Shown here: positions 32,089 to 40,184 of the stretch, piece after piece | Layout: each line of letters begins with the position of its first letter | How positions within the stretch are numbered: position 1 is the stretch's first letter | Assembly (NCBI GenBank): GCA_030426265.1 | Contig: JAUHYP010000008.1 | Span: 1-64,000 of the forward strand | Origin: Gammaproteobacteria bacterium | GTDB taxonomy: Bacteria; Pseudomonadota; Gammaproteobacteria; Xanthomonadales; SZUA-36 | Direction: 5' to 3' | DNA length: 64,000 bases | Notes under the pieces: generated by a model | Database searches by the model: none | Seen by the model: only the letters and a program-made list of their open reading frames with translations | Told to the model about the DNA's origin: nothing | Program-made: the position numbers and the translations under genes

Positions 32089-32282
32089 TCTTCGCCGTCG
32101 AACTCGATGACCGGGGTGTCCACGACCTTGCGGCCACGGTACCAGCCCTCGGGGCTGACGTGGTGACGCAGGTGCGTTTCGCCGGTGGTCGGCTCGGTGG
32201 AAAGGGTCGGCGCCTTCAGGGCGTCGTGGGCCCGGCGCATGCCGCGCTTGGAGGGGGTCTTGCGACTTTTCTGGACAGCCAT
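32085..32282 (-). CDS. rpmF: 50S ribosomal protein L32
   Basis: A 65-residue basic protein beginning [21 protein letters not shown] (split) and containing [11 protein letters not shown], typical of gammaproteobacterial L32. The zinc-finger cysteines found in some L32 proteins are absent, as is common in this group. It lies between yceD and plsX, the conserved order, and its stop overlaps the plsX start. Confidence 0.95.
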   Translation of the reverse strand: MAVQKSRKTPSKRGMRRAHDALKAPTLSTEPTTGETHLRHHVSPEGWYRGRKVVDTPVIEFDGEE

Positions 32283-32383
32283 GGTTCTGCTCCCAAGCAG
32301 TAAATCAAACAGTGATCGTATGGGCGGTGGCGTTCCCTGTCGTTCGTAACGCCTACCGCGTGGTTCAAATTGTTTCGTGTGGT

Positions 32384-32902
32384 TCAGCTTTCGCCGAACT
32401 TGCCGCGCAACCCCTCGAAAGGGTTGGGCCGGCCGCCTGTGGGCGTCTCGTCCTCGATGTCCGGCCCGGCGCTGTAATTCACGGCGTCGAGACCGGGCTT
32501 GCGTGGCACCTGCGGCATGGCGAGGAGCAGTTCATCCTCCACCAGCGTCGCCAGGGCCAGTCGCCCGTGGTCCGCCTGCACCGGGTCGTAGTGCGGGGGC
32601 AGGCGTTCGACCTCCCCTTCCGCTTCAACGACCGCGAGCGTGCTGCGGCGCTCCAGCTGTGTCCGGAACGGCTCCAGGCTGGCCTGGCACACCAGGGTGA
32701 CCTCGGCCTCAACGGCCAGTTCGATCACCGGGCGCCGGTCCTCGTCCTGGCTGAAGCGGGCCTCGAAGCCGGCTTCGCCCGCGTCGGTAACCAGCAGCTG
32801 CGCCAGGCGCGTCATGCGCGTGATCGGCACGGTGCCGCCGAAGCGGCGCTGCCCCTGGGCCGCGGCCCAGGGATTGATCCAGTCTGGAAAATCCCGCGAC
32901 AT
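32384..32902 (-). CDS. yceD: YceD/DUF177 family protein
   Basis: A 172-residue protein of the YceD family (23S rRNA accumulation protein), which in E. coli and plants is needed for normal 23S rRNA levels. It contains the family cysteine segment [14 protein letters not shown] and DDE-like acidic C-terminal part ([22 protein letters not shown], split), a pattern repeated across the family. ATG 32902 gives the usual N-terminus ([12 protein letters not shown]); an upstream in-frame start would run over the promoter. It is 101 bases before rpmF, as in E. coli. Confidence 0.88.
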   Translation of the reverse strand: MSRDFPDWINPWAAAQGQRRFGGTVPITRMTRLAQLLVTDAGEAGFEARFSQDEDRRPVIELAVEAEVTLVCQASLEPFRTQLERRSTLAVVEAEGEVERLPPHYDPVQADHGRLALATLVEDELLLAMPQVPRKPGLDAVNYSAGPDIEDETPTGGRPNPFEGLRGKFGES

Positions 32903-32960
32903 GGCCTCACATCCAACGGTATGCCACTTGCGCACCGTGGCGGGCCAAAGCAAACGGGGA

Positions 32961-32974
32961 ATTGTACACTACAA
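32961..32974. promoter_or_regulatory. Overlapping divergent -10 boxes of yceD and maf, with palindrome
   Basis: On the minus strand TACAAT (32966-32961) is a good -10 for yceD; on the plus strand TACACT (32965-32970) lies four bases before the maf ATG. TTGTA-CAC-TACAA (32962-32974) is a small palindrome covering both. No convincing -35 is seen for either, and maf would be leaderless if this box is used. Confidence 0.4.
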
Positions 32975-33571
32975 ATGACCGATAAGCCACGCAATTTCGA
33001 CCTCATTCTCGCCTCCGGCAGCACCGCCCGAGTCGAGCTCCTGGGGCGGCTGGGGCTGCCGTTCGAGCGCATTCCCGCCGACATCGACGAGACGCCCCTG
33101 GCGGGCGAGACGCCTGTCGTACTGGTCGAGCGCCTGTCGCGGGAAAAGGCCGCGGCGGTCGCCGCCCGCAGACCGGGCGCGCTGGTCATCGGATCCGACC
33201 AGGCCGCGGTGTTCAAGGGCGAGATCCTGGGCAAGCCGGGTACGGCGGAACGGGCACGGGCGCAGTTGCGGCGCTTCAGCGGCCGCGAAGTGGTGTTCCT
33301 CACCGGTGTGTCCCTTCGAGGCCTGGACGCGGGGATTGACGACTACGTCCTGGATGAAACCACGGTGCGCTTCCGGGACCTGGACGACGATGAGATCGAC
33401 CGCTACGTGGCGCGCGAGGACCCGGTGCACTGCGCCGGCGCCTTCAAGGTCGAGGCCCTGGGGCCGGTCCTGTTCGAGGAAGTGCGCTCCAGTGACCCGA
33501 CAGGCCTCGTCGGCCTGCCCCTGATCGCATTGGCCCGATTGCTGCGCCGGCAGGGCCTGGCGCTGCCCTGA
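32975..33571 (+). CDS. Maf-like nucleoside triphosphate pyrophosphatase (YceF type)
   Basis: A 198-residue Maf protein of the YceF/MafB kind, which hydrolyses methylated nucleotides such as m7GTP. It begins LILASGSTARVELLGRLGLPF (split), has SREKAAAVAA, the catalytic IGSDQAAVFKGEILGKPG (split; Asp/Glu/Gln metal region) and the late VALARLLRR-like end. It is divergent from yceD by 72 bases, the same neighbourhood as in E. coli. No ribosome site is visible at ATG 32975. Confidence 0.9.
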   Translation: MTDKPRNFDLILASGSTARVELLGRLGLPFERIPADIDETPLAGETPVVLVERLSREKAAAVAARRPGALVIGSDQAAVFKGEILGKPGTAERARAQLRRFSGREVVFLTGVSLRGLDAGIDDYVLDETTVRFRDLDDDEIDRYVAREDPVHCAGAFKVEALGPVLFEEVRSSDPTGLVGLPLIALARLLRRQGLALP

Positions 33572-33651
33572 CGGCGGCCCGCCAAACCGGATCCGGTCCG
33601 GTGGCCGCACGCGAACCGGGCAAGGACTGGCCCTGCGCCGAGCGCGGTCCG

Positions 33652-33657
33652 TATAAT
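33652..33657 (+). promoter_or_regulatory. -10 box upstream of fadJ
   Basis: TATAAT (33652-33657) matches the consensus and lies 74 bases before the fadJ ATG. No good -35 is present at the right distance. The leader that follows contains GC-rich partial dyads (about 33690-33712). Nothing else is visible in the 160-base gap. Confidence 0.45.
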
Positions 33658-33731
33658 GGCGCGCCCTACTGTGGCGTATGGTCACCCACGCCGGCGGAAA
33701 TCGACGCCGCCGGCCCGAACGGAGACGCTCC

Positions 33732-35852
33732 ATGAGCGACGCGAAGTACAAGCACTGGTCCCTGGCTACCGACATGGACGGCATCTGCTGGCTCACGCTC
33801 GACCGGGCCGGCGAATCCGCCAACAGCCTGTCGCGGGAAGTGCTGCAAGAACTGGGCGCGATCGTCTCGCGCGTGGAAAGCGAACGCCCGACTGGCCTGG
33901 TCCTGCAGTCGGGCAAACGAGGCAGCTTCATCGTCGGCGCCGATGTGCGCGAATTCGACCACATCGATGACAAGGAGCAGGCCTCCGATTTCATCCATTC
34001 GACCCACCAGTTGTTCAACCGCATCGAGGCCCTGCCCTTCCCCACGGTCGTGGCCATCGAGGGCTATTGCCTCGGTGGCGGCCTGGAGCTCGCGCTCTGT
34101 TTCGACTGGCGCATCGCCCGTGACGACGACAAGACCCGGCTGGGCTTCCCGGAAGTGAAGCTCGGCATCTACCCCGGATTCGGCGGCAGCGCCCGCTCCG
34201 TCCGCCAGTGCGGTCCTCTCAAGGCCATGCCCTTCATGCTGTCGGCGCGCAACCTTCGGGCGAAGCAGGCCCGGGCAACGGGCATCGTCGACGAGACCGT
34301 AGGCCCGCACGGTGAACTGCGCTGGGCCGCGCGCCGTGCCGTGCTCGCAGGCAAGCGTAGCAAGGGTCCCGGCAAGATGGCGGCGTTGCAGAACATGTCT
34401 CCCGTGCGCGGCGTGCTCGCCAACCAGATGCGCAAGCAGACCGCCGCCAAGGCCAATCCCGACCATTACCCTGCCCCCTTCGAACTGATCGACGCCTGGG
34501 AGGCTTGCGGCGACGACCCGCATGCGATGCTGAGCGAGGAAGTGGAGCGTGTCTCGCGACTGATCACCGGGGATGTCTCCCGCAATCTGCGCCGCATCTT
34601 CTTTCTCACCGAGCGCCTCAAGGGCTACGGCAAGAAGAGCGACTTCAGGGCCCGGCGCGTCCATGTCGTCGGCGCGGGCACCATGGGCGGCGACATCGCC
34701 AGCTGGTGCGTGATCCAGGGCCTGGAGGTCACCCTGCAGGACCGCGAGATGCAATACATCGAGCCGGCGCTGGCGCGGGCCAAATCCCTGTTCAAGAAGC
34801 GCCTGAAGACACCCGCCCAGGTGGCCGGCGCCCTGTCCCGCCTGATCCCTGACGTGGAAGGACGAGGCGTGGCGCGCGCCGACGTGGTCATCGAGGCCAT
34901 CTTCGAGAACGTCGAGGCCAAGCAGGCGCTGTACCGCGACATCGAACCGCGCTTGCAGCCCCATGCGCTCATCGCCACCAACACCTCGGCCATTCCCCTG
35001 GCGGAACTGTCCCAGGCACTGGACCGGCCCGAGCGGCTGATCGGCCTGCATTTCTTCAACCCGGTGTCGCAGATGCCCCTGGTGGAAGTGGTGCGGGACA
35101 GCGGAACGGACGAGAAGGCCGTCGGCGCCGGTGCGGCCTTCTGCAACCAGATCGGCCGCTTCCCGCTGCCGGTGAAGAGCAGCCCGGGATTCCTGGTCAA
35201 CCGCGTGCTGTCGCCCTACATGCTCCAGGCCATGCGCCTGCACCACCAGGAAGGCATCCCCGCGGAAGACCTGGACAAGGCGGCGACCCGCTTCGGCATG
35301 CCCATGGGGCCGGTGGAACTGGCCGACGTGGTCGGACTGGACATCGGTCTGCAGGTGCTGGGCAAGCTCGGCGGCGAGAGCGCGGCCGCGGAACGCGATC
35401 TGCTCGAAGGCATGGTGAAAGCCGGCAAGCTGGGCAAGAAGTCCGGCCAGGGCTTCTACGAGTGGGAGAAAGGCAAGCCGAAGAAGGGTGACGCCACCAC
35501 CAACCCGCGGCGCCTGCAGGACATCGCCCAGCGACTGCTGAAACCCTATTTCGACGAGTGCGAGGCTGCCCTCGCCGACGGCATCGTGGACGACGCCGAC
35601 GTGCTGGACGCGGGCATGGTGTTCGGCACCGGCTTCGCGCCGTTCCGGGGCGGTCCGCTGCACTACCTGGAAACGGTCCGGCGCGGCGATGCCGAACTGG
35701 CCGGGACCACGCCGCCGGCGCCCGACCCCGAACCCAAACCAGATCCCGAACCTGATCCCGAGCCCGGGCCCGGACAGGAAGCCGGGGAATCGCCCGAGCC
35801 TGAAGTGCCGGACGAATCAGCCGCTGACAAGGACGGAGGGAAATCATCATGA
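33732..35852 (+). CDS. fadJ: Bifunctional enoyl-CoA hydratase/3-hydroxyacyl-CoA dehydrogenase
   Basis: A 706-residue multifunctional beta-oxidation subunit. The N-terminal crotonase domain (about 1-190) has IVGADVREFD, IEGYCLGGGLELAL and LGFPEVKLGIYPGFGG; the dehydrogenase (about 310-490) has VVGAGTMGGDIASW, NTSAIPLAEL, HFFNPVSQMPLVEVV and a C-terminal helical part (RFGMPMGPVELADVVG). It is the alpha-type partner of the thiolase that follows, whose start overlaps by ATGA. FadJ and FadB are hard to separate by eye. The last 45 or so residues are an unusual Pro/Asp/Glu tail with PDPEP repeats. ATG 33732 follows GGAGA. Confidence 0.92.
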   Translation: MSDAKYKHWSLATDMDGICWLTLDRAGESANSLSREVLQELGAIVSRVESERPTGLVLQSGKRGSFIVGADVREFDHIDDKEQASDFIHSTHQLFNRIEALPFPTVVAIEGYCLGGGLELALCFDWRIARDDDKTRLGFPEVKLGIYPGFGGSARSVRQCGPLKAMPFMLSARNLRAKQARATGIVDETVGPHGELRWAARRAVLAGKRSKGPGKMAALQNMSPVRGVLANQMRKQTAAKANPDHYPAPFELIDAWEACGDDPHAMLSEEVERVSRLITGDVSRNLRRIFFLTERLKGYGKKSDFRARRVHVVGAGTMGGDIASWCVIQGLEVTLQDREMQYIEPALARAKSLFKKRLKTPAQVAGALSRLIPDVEGRGVARADVVIEAIFENVEAKQALYRDIEPRLQPHALIATNTSAIPLAELSQALDRPERLIGLHFFNPVSQMPLVEVVRDSGTDEKAVGAGAAFCNQIGRFPLPVKSSPGFLVNRVLSPYMLQAMRLHHQEGIPAEDLDKAATRFGMPMGPVELADVVGLDIGLQVLGKLGGESAAAERDLLEGMVKAGKLGKKSGQGFYEWEKGKPKKGDATTNPRRLQDIAQRLLKPYFDECEAALADGIVDDADVLDAGMVFGTGFAPFRGGPLHYLETVRRGDAELAGTTPPAPDPEPKPDPEPDPEPGPGQEAGESPEPEVPDESAADKDGGKSS

Positions 35853-37126
35853 GCGACACGATCCGCAAGGTGGCCGTCATCGGCGGCAGCCGCATTCCCT
35901 TCTGCCGCTCGAACACGATTTACGGCGACCAGGGCAACATCGACATGCTCACCGCGGCTCTGCAGGGCACGGTGGACCGCTTCGGCCTGAAAGGCGAGCA
36001 ACTCGACGAGGTCGTGGCCGGGGCCGTGACCACCCACTCACGTGACTGGAACCTGGCCCGGGAGGCCCTGCAGTCCACCACGCTGAGCCCGCTGACACCC
36101 GGCACGACGCTGCAGCAGGCCTGCGGCACAAGCCTGCAGGCGGCGCTCGGCATCGCCGCCAAGATCGCCTGCGGCCAGATCGAGTCCGGCATCGCCGCGG
36201 GCACCGACACCACGTCGGATCCGCCCATCGTGGTCGGCAAGAAGCTCAGCAAGCGCCTGGTCGCCCTCGGTCGCGCGCGCAGCGCCGGCGACAAGCTCAA
36301 GGCCTTCAAGGGCTTCAGCCCCGCCGAGCTGACCCCGGTGCCGCCGGCCAATTCCGAACCCCGCACCGGCCTGTCCATGGGCGCGCACTGCGAGCGCATG
36401 GCGCGCGAATGGGCCATCGCACGGGAGGAGCAGGACCGGCTGGCCATGGAAAGCCACCTCAAGGCCGCCGCGGCCTGGGACGCCGGCTTCTTCGACCCGC
36501 TGGTCACGCCCTGGTCGGGCGCGGCCCGGGACAACAACCTGCGTCCCGACGCCAGCATGGAGCAGCTCGCCAAGCTCAAGACCGCCTTCAGCAAGCGCGA
36601 CGACGCCACACTGACGGCCGGCAACAGCACGCCGTTGACCGATGGTGCGGCCTCCGTGCTGCTGGCCTCGGAAGAATGGGCGCGCGAGCGGAACCTGCCG
36701 GTCCAGGCCTGGTTGACGGCCGGACGCACCTCGGCGGTGGACTACGTCCACGACGAGGGCCTGTTGATGGCGCCCACCGTGGCCGTGGCCGAACTGTTGA
36801 CGCGACAGGGGCTGAAACTGCAGGACTTCGACTTCTACGAGATCCACGAAGCCTTCGCGGCGCAGGTGCTCTGCTCCCTGAAGGCCTGGGAATCCGAGGA
36901 CTATTGCACGGGTCGGCTGGGCCTCGACGGCGCCCTGGGCGCCATCGATCGCGACAAGCTCAACGTGAAGGGCAGCAGCCTGGCGGTCGGACACCCCTTC
37001 GCCGCCACCGGTGCGCGCATTCTCGGAACGCTCGCCCAGTTGCTGGAAGAAAAGGGCCAGGGCCGCGGGCTGATTTCCATCTGCACCGCCGGCGGCATGG
37101 GCGTCGCGGCGATCCTCGAGCGCTGA
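35849..37126 (+). CDS. fadI: Acetyl-CoA C-acyltransferase (beta-oxidation thiolase)
   Basis: A 425-residue thiolase that cleaves 3-oxoacyl-CoA to acetyl-CoA and a shortened acyl-CoA. The acylated cysteine is in QQACGTSLQAAL, the histidine in EIHEAFAAQVL, the GHP segment in AVGHPFAATGARI, and the second cysteine in ICTAGGMGVAA. Its length fits FadI rather than the shorter FadA. It overlaps fadJ by four bases; a hairpin follows at 37134. An acetoacetyl-CoA thiolase is a less likely alternative given this partner. Confidence 0.92.
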   Translation: MSDTIRKVAVIGGSRIPFCRSNTIYGDQGNIDMLTAALQGTVDRFGLKGEQLDEVVAGAVTTHSRDWNLAREALQSTTLSPLTPGTTLQQACGTSLQAALGIAAKIACGQIESGIAAGTDTTSDPPIVVGKKLSKRLVALGRARSAGDKLKAFKGFSPAELTPVPPANSEPRTGLSMGAHCERMAREWAIAREEQDRLAMESHLKAAAAWDAGFFDPLVTPWSGAARDNNLRPDASMEQLAKLKTAFSKRDDATLTAGNSTPLTDGAASVLLASEEWARERNLPVQAWLTAGRTSAVDYVHDEGLLMAPTVAVAELLTRQGLKLQDFDFYEIHEAFAAQVLCSLKAWESEDYCTGRLGLDGALGAIDRDKLNVKGSSLAVGHPFAATGARILGTLAQLLEEKGQGRGLISICTAGGMGVAAILER

Positions 37127-37133
37127 GCAGGGA

Positions 37134-37166
37134 CATCCGCGCCGGGCGGTCGGCCCGGCCCGGATG
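37134..37166. terminator. Bidirectional hairpin between fadI and folD
   Basis: CATCCG-C-GCCGGGC (37134-37147) pairs with GCCCGGC-C-CGGATG (37153-37166) around a five-base loop with a single C-C mismatch. It lies between two convergent stop codons. There is no T-tract, so it may act as an mRNA 3'-end structure or a weak terminator. Confidence 0.55.
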
Positions 37167-37175
37167 CTTCGACTC

Positions 37176-38060
37176 CTAGGCGGCCCCCAACGACCGTTTG
37201 AAGCCGGCCAGGGTGTTCTGGAGCAGCATGGCGATGGTCATCGGGCCGACGCCGCCGGGAACCGGGGTAATGTGGCCGGCCACGGCCCTGGCCGCCTCGA
37301 AATCCACGTCGCCGACAAGGCGATAGCCGCGCGGGTCGGACGCATCGTCGACGGCGTTCACGCCCACGTCGATGACGGCGGCGCCGGGCTTGATCCAGTC
37401 ACCCTTCACCATCTCCGGCCGTCCCACGGCCGCCACCAGGATGTCCGCCTGGCGCACCATGGCAGGCAGGTCGGCCGTGCGCGAATGGCACACGGTGAGG
37501 GTGGCATTGCGGTGCAGCAGCAACATCGCCACGGGCAGGCCCACGATGTTGCTGCGTCCCAGCACCACGGCGTTGCGCCCGGCGATCTCGATGCCGGAAC
37601 GGTCCAGCAGTTCGATGCAACCCTTGGGCGTGCACGGCACGAACAGGGGTTCGCGGCGCTTCATGCTCAGGCGTCCGATATTGAGCGGGTGGAAGCCGTC
37701 CACGTCCTTCTCGAGACTGATCGCCGCGAGCACGGCCTCGTCGTCGATGTGGTCCGGCAAGGGCAACTGCACCAGAATCCCATGCACCTCGGGGTCGGCA
37801 TTCAGCCCGGCCACCACGGCCAGCAACTCGTCCTGCGATACGTCCTCCGGCAGCTCGTGGCCGAAGGAGGCGATCCCCACCTCGGCGCAGGCGCGCTTTT
37901 TCATGCGGACATAGGTCTCGGAATCCTTGCGCTGGCCGACCAGCACGGTGGCCAGACCGGGGACCCGGCCGTGGTGGGCCTCCAGGTCCTGGACCGAGTC
38001 GCGGATTTCACCGCGAATGGTGGCGGCAATGGCCTTGCCGTCGATCAGTGCTGCGCTCAT
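37176..38060 (-). CDS. folD: Methylenetetrahydrofolate dehydrogenase/cyclohydrolase
   Basis: A 294-residue bifunctional enzyme of one-carbon folate metabolism (NADP-linked dehydrogenase plus cyclohydrolase). It has [19 protein letters not shown] (Tyr and Lys catalytic), [14 protein letters not shown], the NADP site [12 protein letters not shown], and the C-terminal [12 protein letters not shown]. Full length. It is convergent with fadI and divergent from the glutathione peroxidase gene. Confidence 0.97.
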   Translation of the reverse strand: MSAALIDGKAIAATIRGEIRDSVQDLEAHHGRVPGLATVLVGQRKDSETYVRMKKRACAEVGIASFGHELPEDVSQDELLAVVAGLNADPEVHGILVQLPLPDHIDDEAVLAAISLEKDVDGFHPLNIGRLSMKRREPLFVPCTPKGCIELLDRSGIEIAGRNAVVLGRSNIVGLPVAMLLLHRNATLTVCHSRTADLPAMVRQADILVAAVGRPEMVKGDWIKPGAAVIDVGVNAVDDASDPRGYRLVGDVDFEAARAVAGHITPVPGGVGPMTIAMLLQNTLAGFKRSLGAA

Positions 38061-38117
38061 GGGATGCTCCTGGCCGGCGTCCGGTCAGCTTGCCGGACGA
38101 CCGCGAAAAAGGGCAGT

Positions 38118-38123
38118 ATTGTA
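38118..38123 (-). promoter_or_regulatory. Probable folD -10 box
   Basis: On the minus strand TACAAT (38123-38118) lies 58 bases before folD. The -35 position (TCAAAC at 17 bases) is weak. The remaining part of the 145-base divergent gap has no clear promoter for the plus-strand gene. Confidence 0.45.
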
Positions 38124-38205
38124 CCGGAAGTGTGTTTCCCGTTTGACCGACTAGACTTGAATCAGATGGTCACATTCGGGTGGCACAGGGGAACCGGGGA
38201 GGGCC

Positions 38206-38694
38206 ATGAACGTTTACGAACATGTGTTCCGGTCGGTGAGCGGCGCCACGATGCCGCTCGGCCACTGGGAGGGCCAGCCCCTGATGCTGGTCAACACGGC
38301 ATCCCAGTGTGGCTACACGCCGCAGCTCGCCAAGCTGCAGTCGCTGTGGAACGAATACCGCCAAAGCAACCTGGTCGTCATCGGCATGCCCTGCAACGAC
38401 TTCGACGGCCAGGAGCCCCTGACGGAAGCCCAGATCTCCGGGTTCTACTGGGACGAGTACGGTGTGTCCTTTCCGCTGACGCAGAAGATCTCGGTCATTG
38501 GACTGGGCGCCCACCCCCTGTTCGTCGCGCTGCTGGAAACCTACGGCCTGGACATCCTGCCGAAATGGAATTTCACCAAGTACCTGTTCAACTCCCGGGG
38601 CGAGCTGGTGGAGCACTGGCCGGCCCGGGTCGAACCCGACGACTCGGCCATCACCCATCAATTGGAGCGACAGCTGCAATCCTGGGTGTTCTGA
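38206..38694 (+). CDS. Glutathione peroxidase-family protein
   Basis: A 162-residue thiol peroxidase of the GPx fold. The peroxidatic cysteine is in NTASQCGYTPQ (Cys35), and the WNFTKYLF segment supplies the usual Trp and Asn. The loop usually written PCNQFGGQEP is PCNDFDGQEP, so the tetrad glutamine is Asp, and the resolving-cysteine helix (YC in E. coli BtuE) is FYWDEYG, with no cysteine. It may therefore rely on external thiol. No signal peptide. A GNAT gene begins two bases downstream. ATG 38206 follows GGGAGGG. Confidence 0.88.
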   Translation: MNVYEHVFRSVSGATMPLGHWEGQPLMLVNTASQCGYTPQLAKLQSLWNEYRQSNLVVIGMPCNDFDGQEPLTEAQISGFYWDEYGVSFPLTQKISVIGLGAHPLFVALLETYGLDILPKWNFTKYLFNSRGELVEHWPARVEPDDSAITHQLERQLQSWVF

Positions 38695-38695
38695 T

Positions 38696-39157
38696 GTGAA
38701 CATCATCCCCGGAACCGTCGAGGACGCGCGCGTCGCCGCCCTGCTGGCCGGCCACCGCGAGGAAATGCACGCCTATTCCCCCCCGGAAAACGTCCATGCC
38801 CTGACCCTGGACGGCCTCAGGGATCCCTTGGTGTCGCTGTGGTGCGCCTGGGATGGTGAGGACCTCCTCGGCTGTGGCGCCCTGAAAGACCTGGGCGACG
38901 GCCACGGGGAAATCAAGTCCATGCGCACCGCCGTGGACCATCGCCGGCGCGGTGTCGGGCGGGCCCTGTTGTTGCACATCCTCGAAGAGGCCGGGCAACG
39001 CGGCTATCGTCGAATCAGCCTGGAAACCGGCGCCCACCCCGCCTTTGGTCCGGCACTGGCCCTGTACGCCCGCCACGGCTTCGAGCCCTGCGACGCGTTT
39101 GCCCCCTACCGGCCCGATCCACACAGCGTGTTCATGAGCCGGGTGTTGCAGGGATAA
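38696..39157 (+). CDS. GNAT-family N-acetyltransferase
   Basis: A 153-residue GNAT protein. The acetyl-CoA motif A is HRRRGVGRALLLHILEEAG, preceded by GCGALKDLGDGHGEIKSMRT (split) and followed by YARHGFEPCDAFAPY. The pattern resembles the small PhnO/YsnE-like acetyltransferases, but the acceptor cannot be predicted. The GTG at 38696 is only two bases after the peroxidase stop, so translation is probably coupled. A longer in-frame extension exists only within the peroxidase gene. Confidence 0.82.
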   Translation: MNIIPGTVEDARVAALLAGHREEMHAYSPPENVHALTLDGLRDPLVSLWCAWDGEDLLGCGALKDLGDGHGEIKSMRTAVDHRRRGVGRALLLHILEEAGQRGYRRISLETGAHPAFGPALALYARHGFEPCDAFAPYRPDPHSVFMSRVLQG

Positions 39158-39232
39158 AACCGACGGATGGGGAACGCCGGGGCGGGATTGCAGGACCGCC
39201 GTTTCCAGTCGCGGCGTGGCCAGGGTTCGGCT

Positions 39233-40177
39233 TTACCAGGACACCGACCATCCGAGCACGAGGCTGTCGCTGTCGGCGCCCAGCGGGATGTTGGTGGTGG
39301 CATTGACCCAGGTCAGCTTGACGCTCTGCTGGCGCGTCAAGGGCATGCCGGCGCTCAGGGCCCAGAAGCGGGTGCGTTCGCTGTTGTTCTTGGCCACACC
39401 GTTGACCGTGCCTTCTCCGCCATGGCTGTAACCCGCGCTGGCGCTGGCCCATCGGCCCCTGGCGAAGGAACGGATGATGTGGCCTTGCAGGAAACCCAGC
39501 GGATCCTGCTCCAGGACCGCGCCGCCATAGAATTCGTCGTTGTCCTCGTAGAAGGACACGCTGCCCGTGACCTCGAACTGCCACGGCCCGCGCTGGTGCA
39601 GTACCCCCAGTTGCGGTCGGATCACCGCGCGGTTGCCCCCCAGGTTGATCAGCCGGTCCCCACGGTATTCGCCCAGGGGCAGGATGACCTGGACCGCCAT
39701 CCCCACGGTGGTGGTGACGGGATGCTGCTGGCGATAGTTCACGAAGGCTTCGCCGGACAGCGGCGGCGCCCCCCAGAGGTTCATGGACAGCCGGACCCGC
39801 GGGTCCATGGCGCCGTGCCGCCGAACGCTGGTGTCCACCCCGTCGACCAGGCCCTCCCAGCGGCCATAGCCGTACGGCACGCTGACATCCAACCGCGCCG
39901 ATTTGCCCAGCCAGTCGAAGGTGCGGACATAGCTGGTCCCCAGCGTCCCGAGTTCGAAAGTGGCGTCCTCGATGAGCAGCACGGGGTCGAAGGAAATATC
40001 GCCGTCGGTGAGGCCGAGTCCGGCGCCGAAGACATTGAGGTCGTTGGGCAGGTGGGACCAGCGACGCGGTTCGAGGTCCTGGGCGGACACCGGATCGGCC
40101 GGCAACGACAGCAGGGCCAGCCAAAGCAACACGGTGACGCAGGACCCGGTAACGCGATTCGCTGCCCGGCCCATCAC
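39233..40177 (-). CDS. Outer-membrane beta-barrel protein, MetA-pathway phenol degradation-like
   Basis: A 314-residue protein with a signal peptide (hydrophobic about 14-27, cleavage probably after VSA) and a mature part of alternating strands ending in Trp (LVLGWSVSW), typical of an outer-membrane barrel. Segments such as RLDVSVPYGYGRWEG, DPRVRLSMNLWGAP and LPLGEYRGDRLINLGGNR (split) match the family called putative MetA-pathway of phenol degradation or generic transporter. The name does not prove phenol degradation; no such genes are nearby. It ends 76 bases after the GNAT gene, on the opposite strand, and starts seven bases past der. Confidence 0.8.
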   Translation of the reverse strand: MMGRAANRVTGSCVTVLLWLALLSLPADPVSAQDLEPRRWSHLPNDLNVFGAGLGLTDGDISFDPVLLIEDATFELGTLGTSYVRTFDWLGKSARLDVSVPYGYGRWEGLVDGVDTSVRRHGAMDPRVRLSMNLWGAPPLSGEAFVNYRQQHPVTTTVGMAVQVILPLGEYRGDRLINLGGNRAVIRPQLGVLHQRGPWQFEVTGSVSFYEDNDEFYGGAVLEQDPLGFLQGHIIRSFARGRWASASAGYSHGGEGTVNGVAKNNSERTRFWALSAGMPLTRQQSVKLTWVNATTNIPLGADSDSLVLGWSVSW

Positions 40178-40184
40178 CCCGCCC

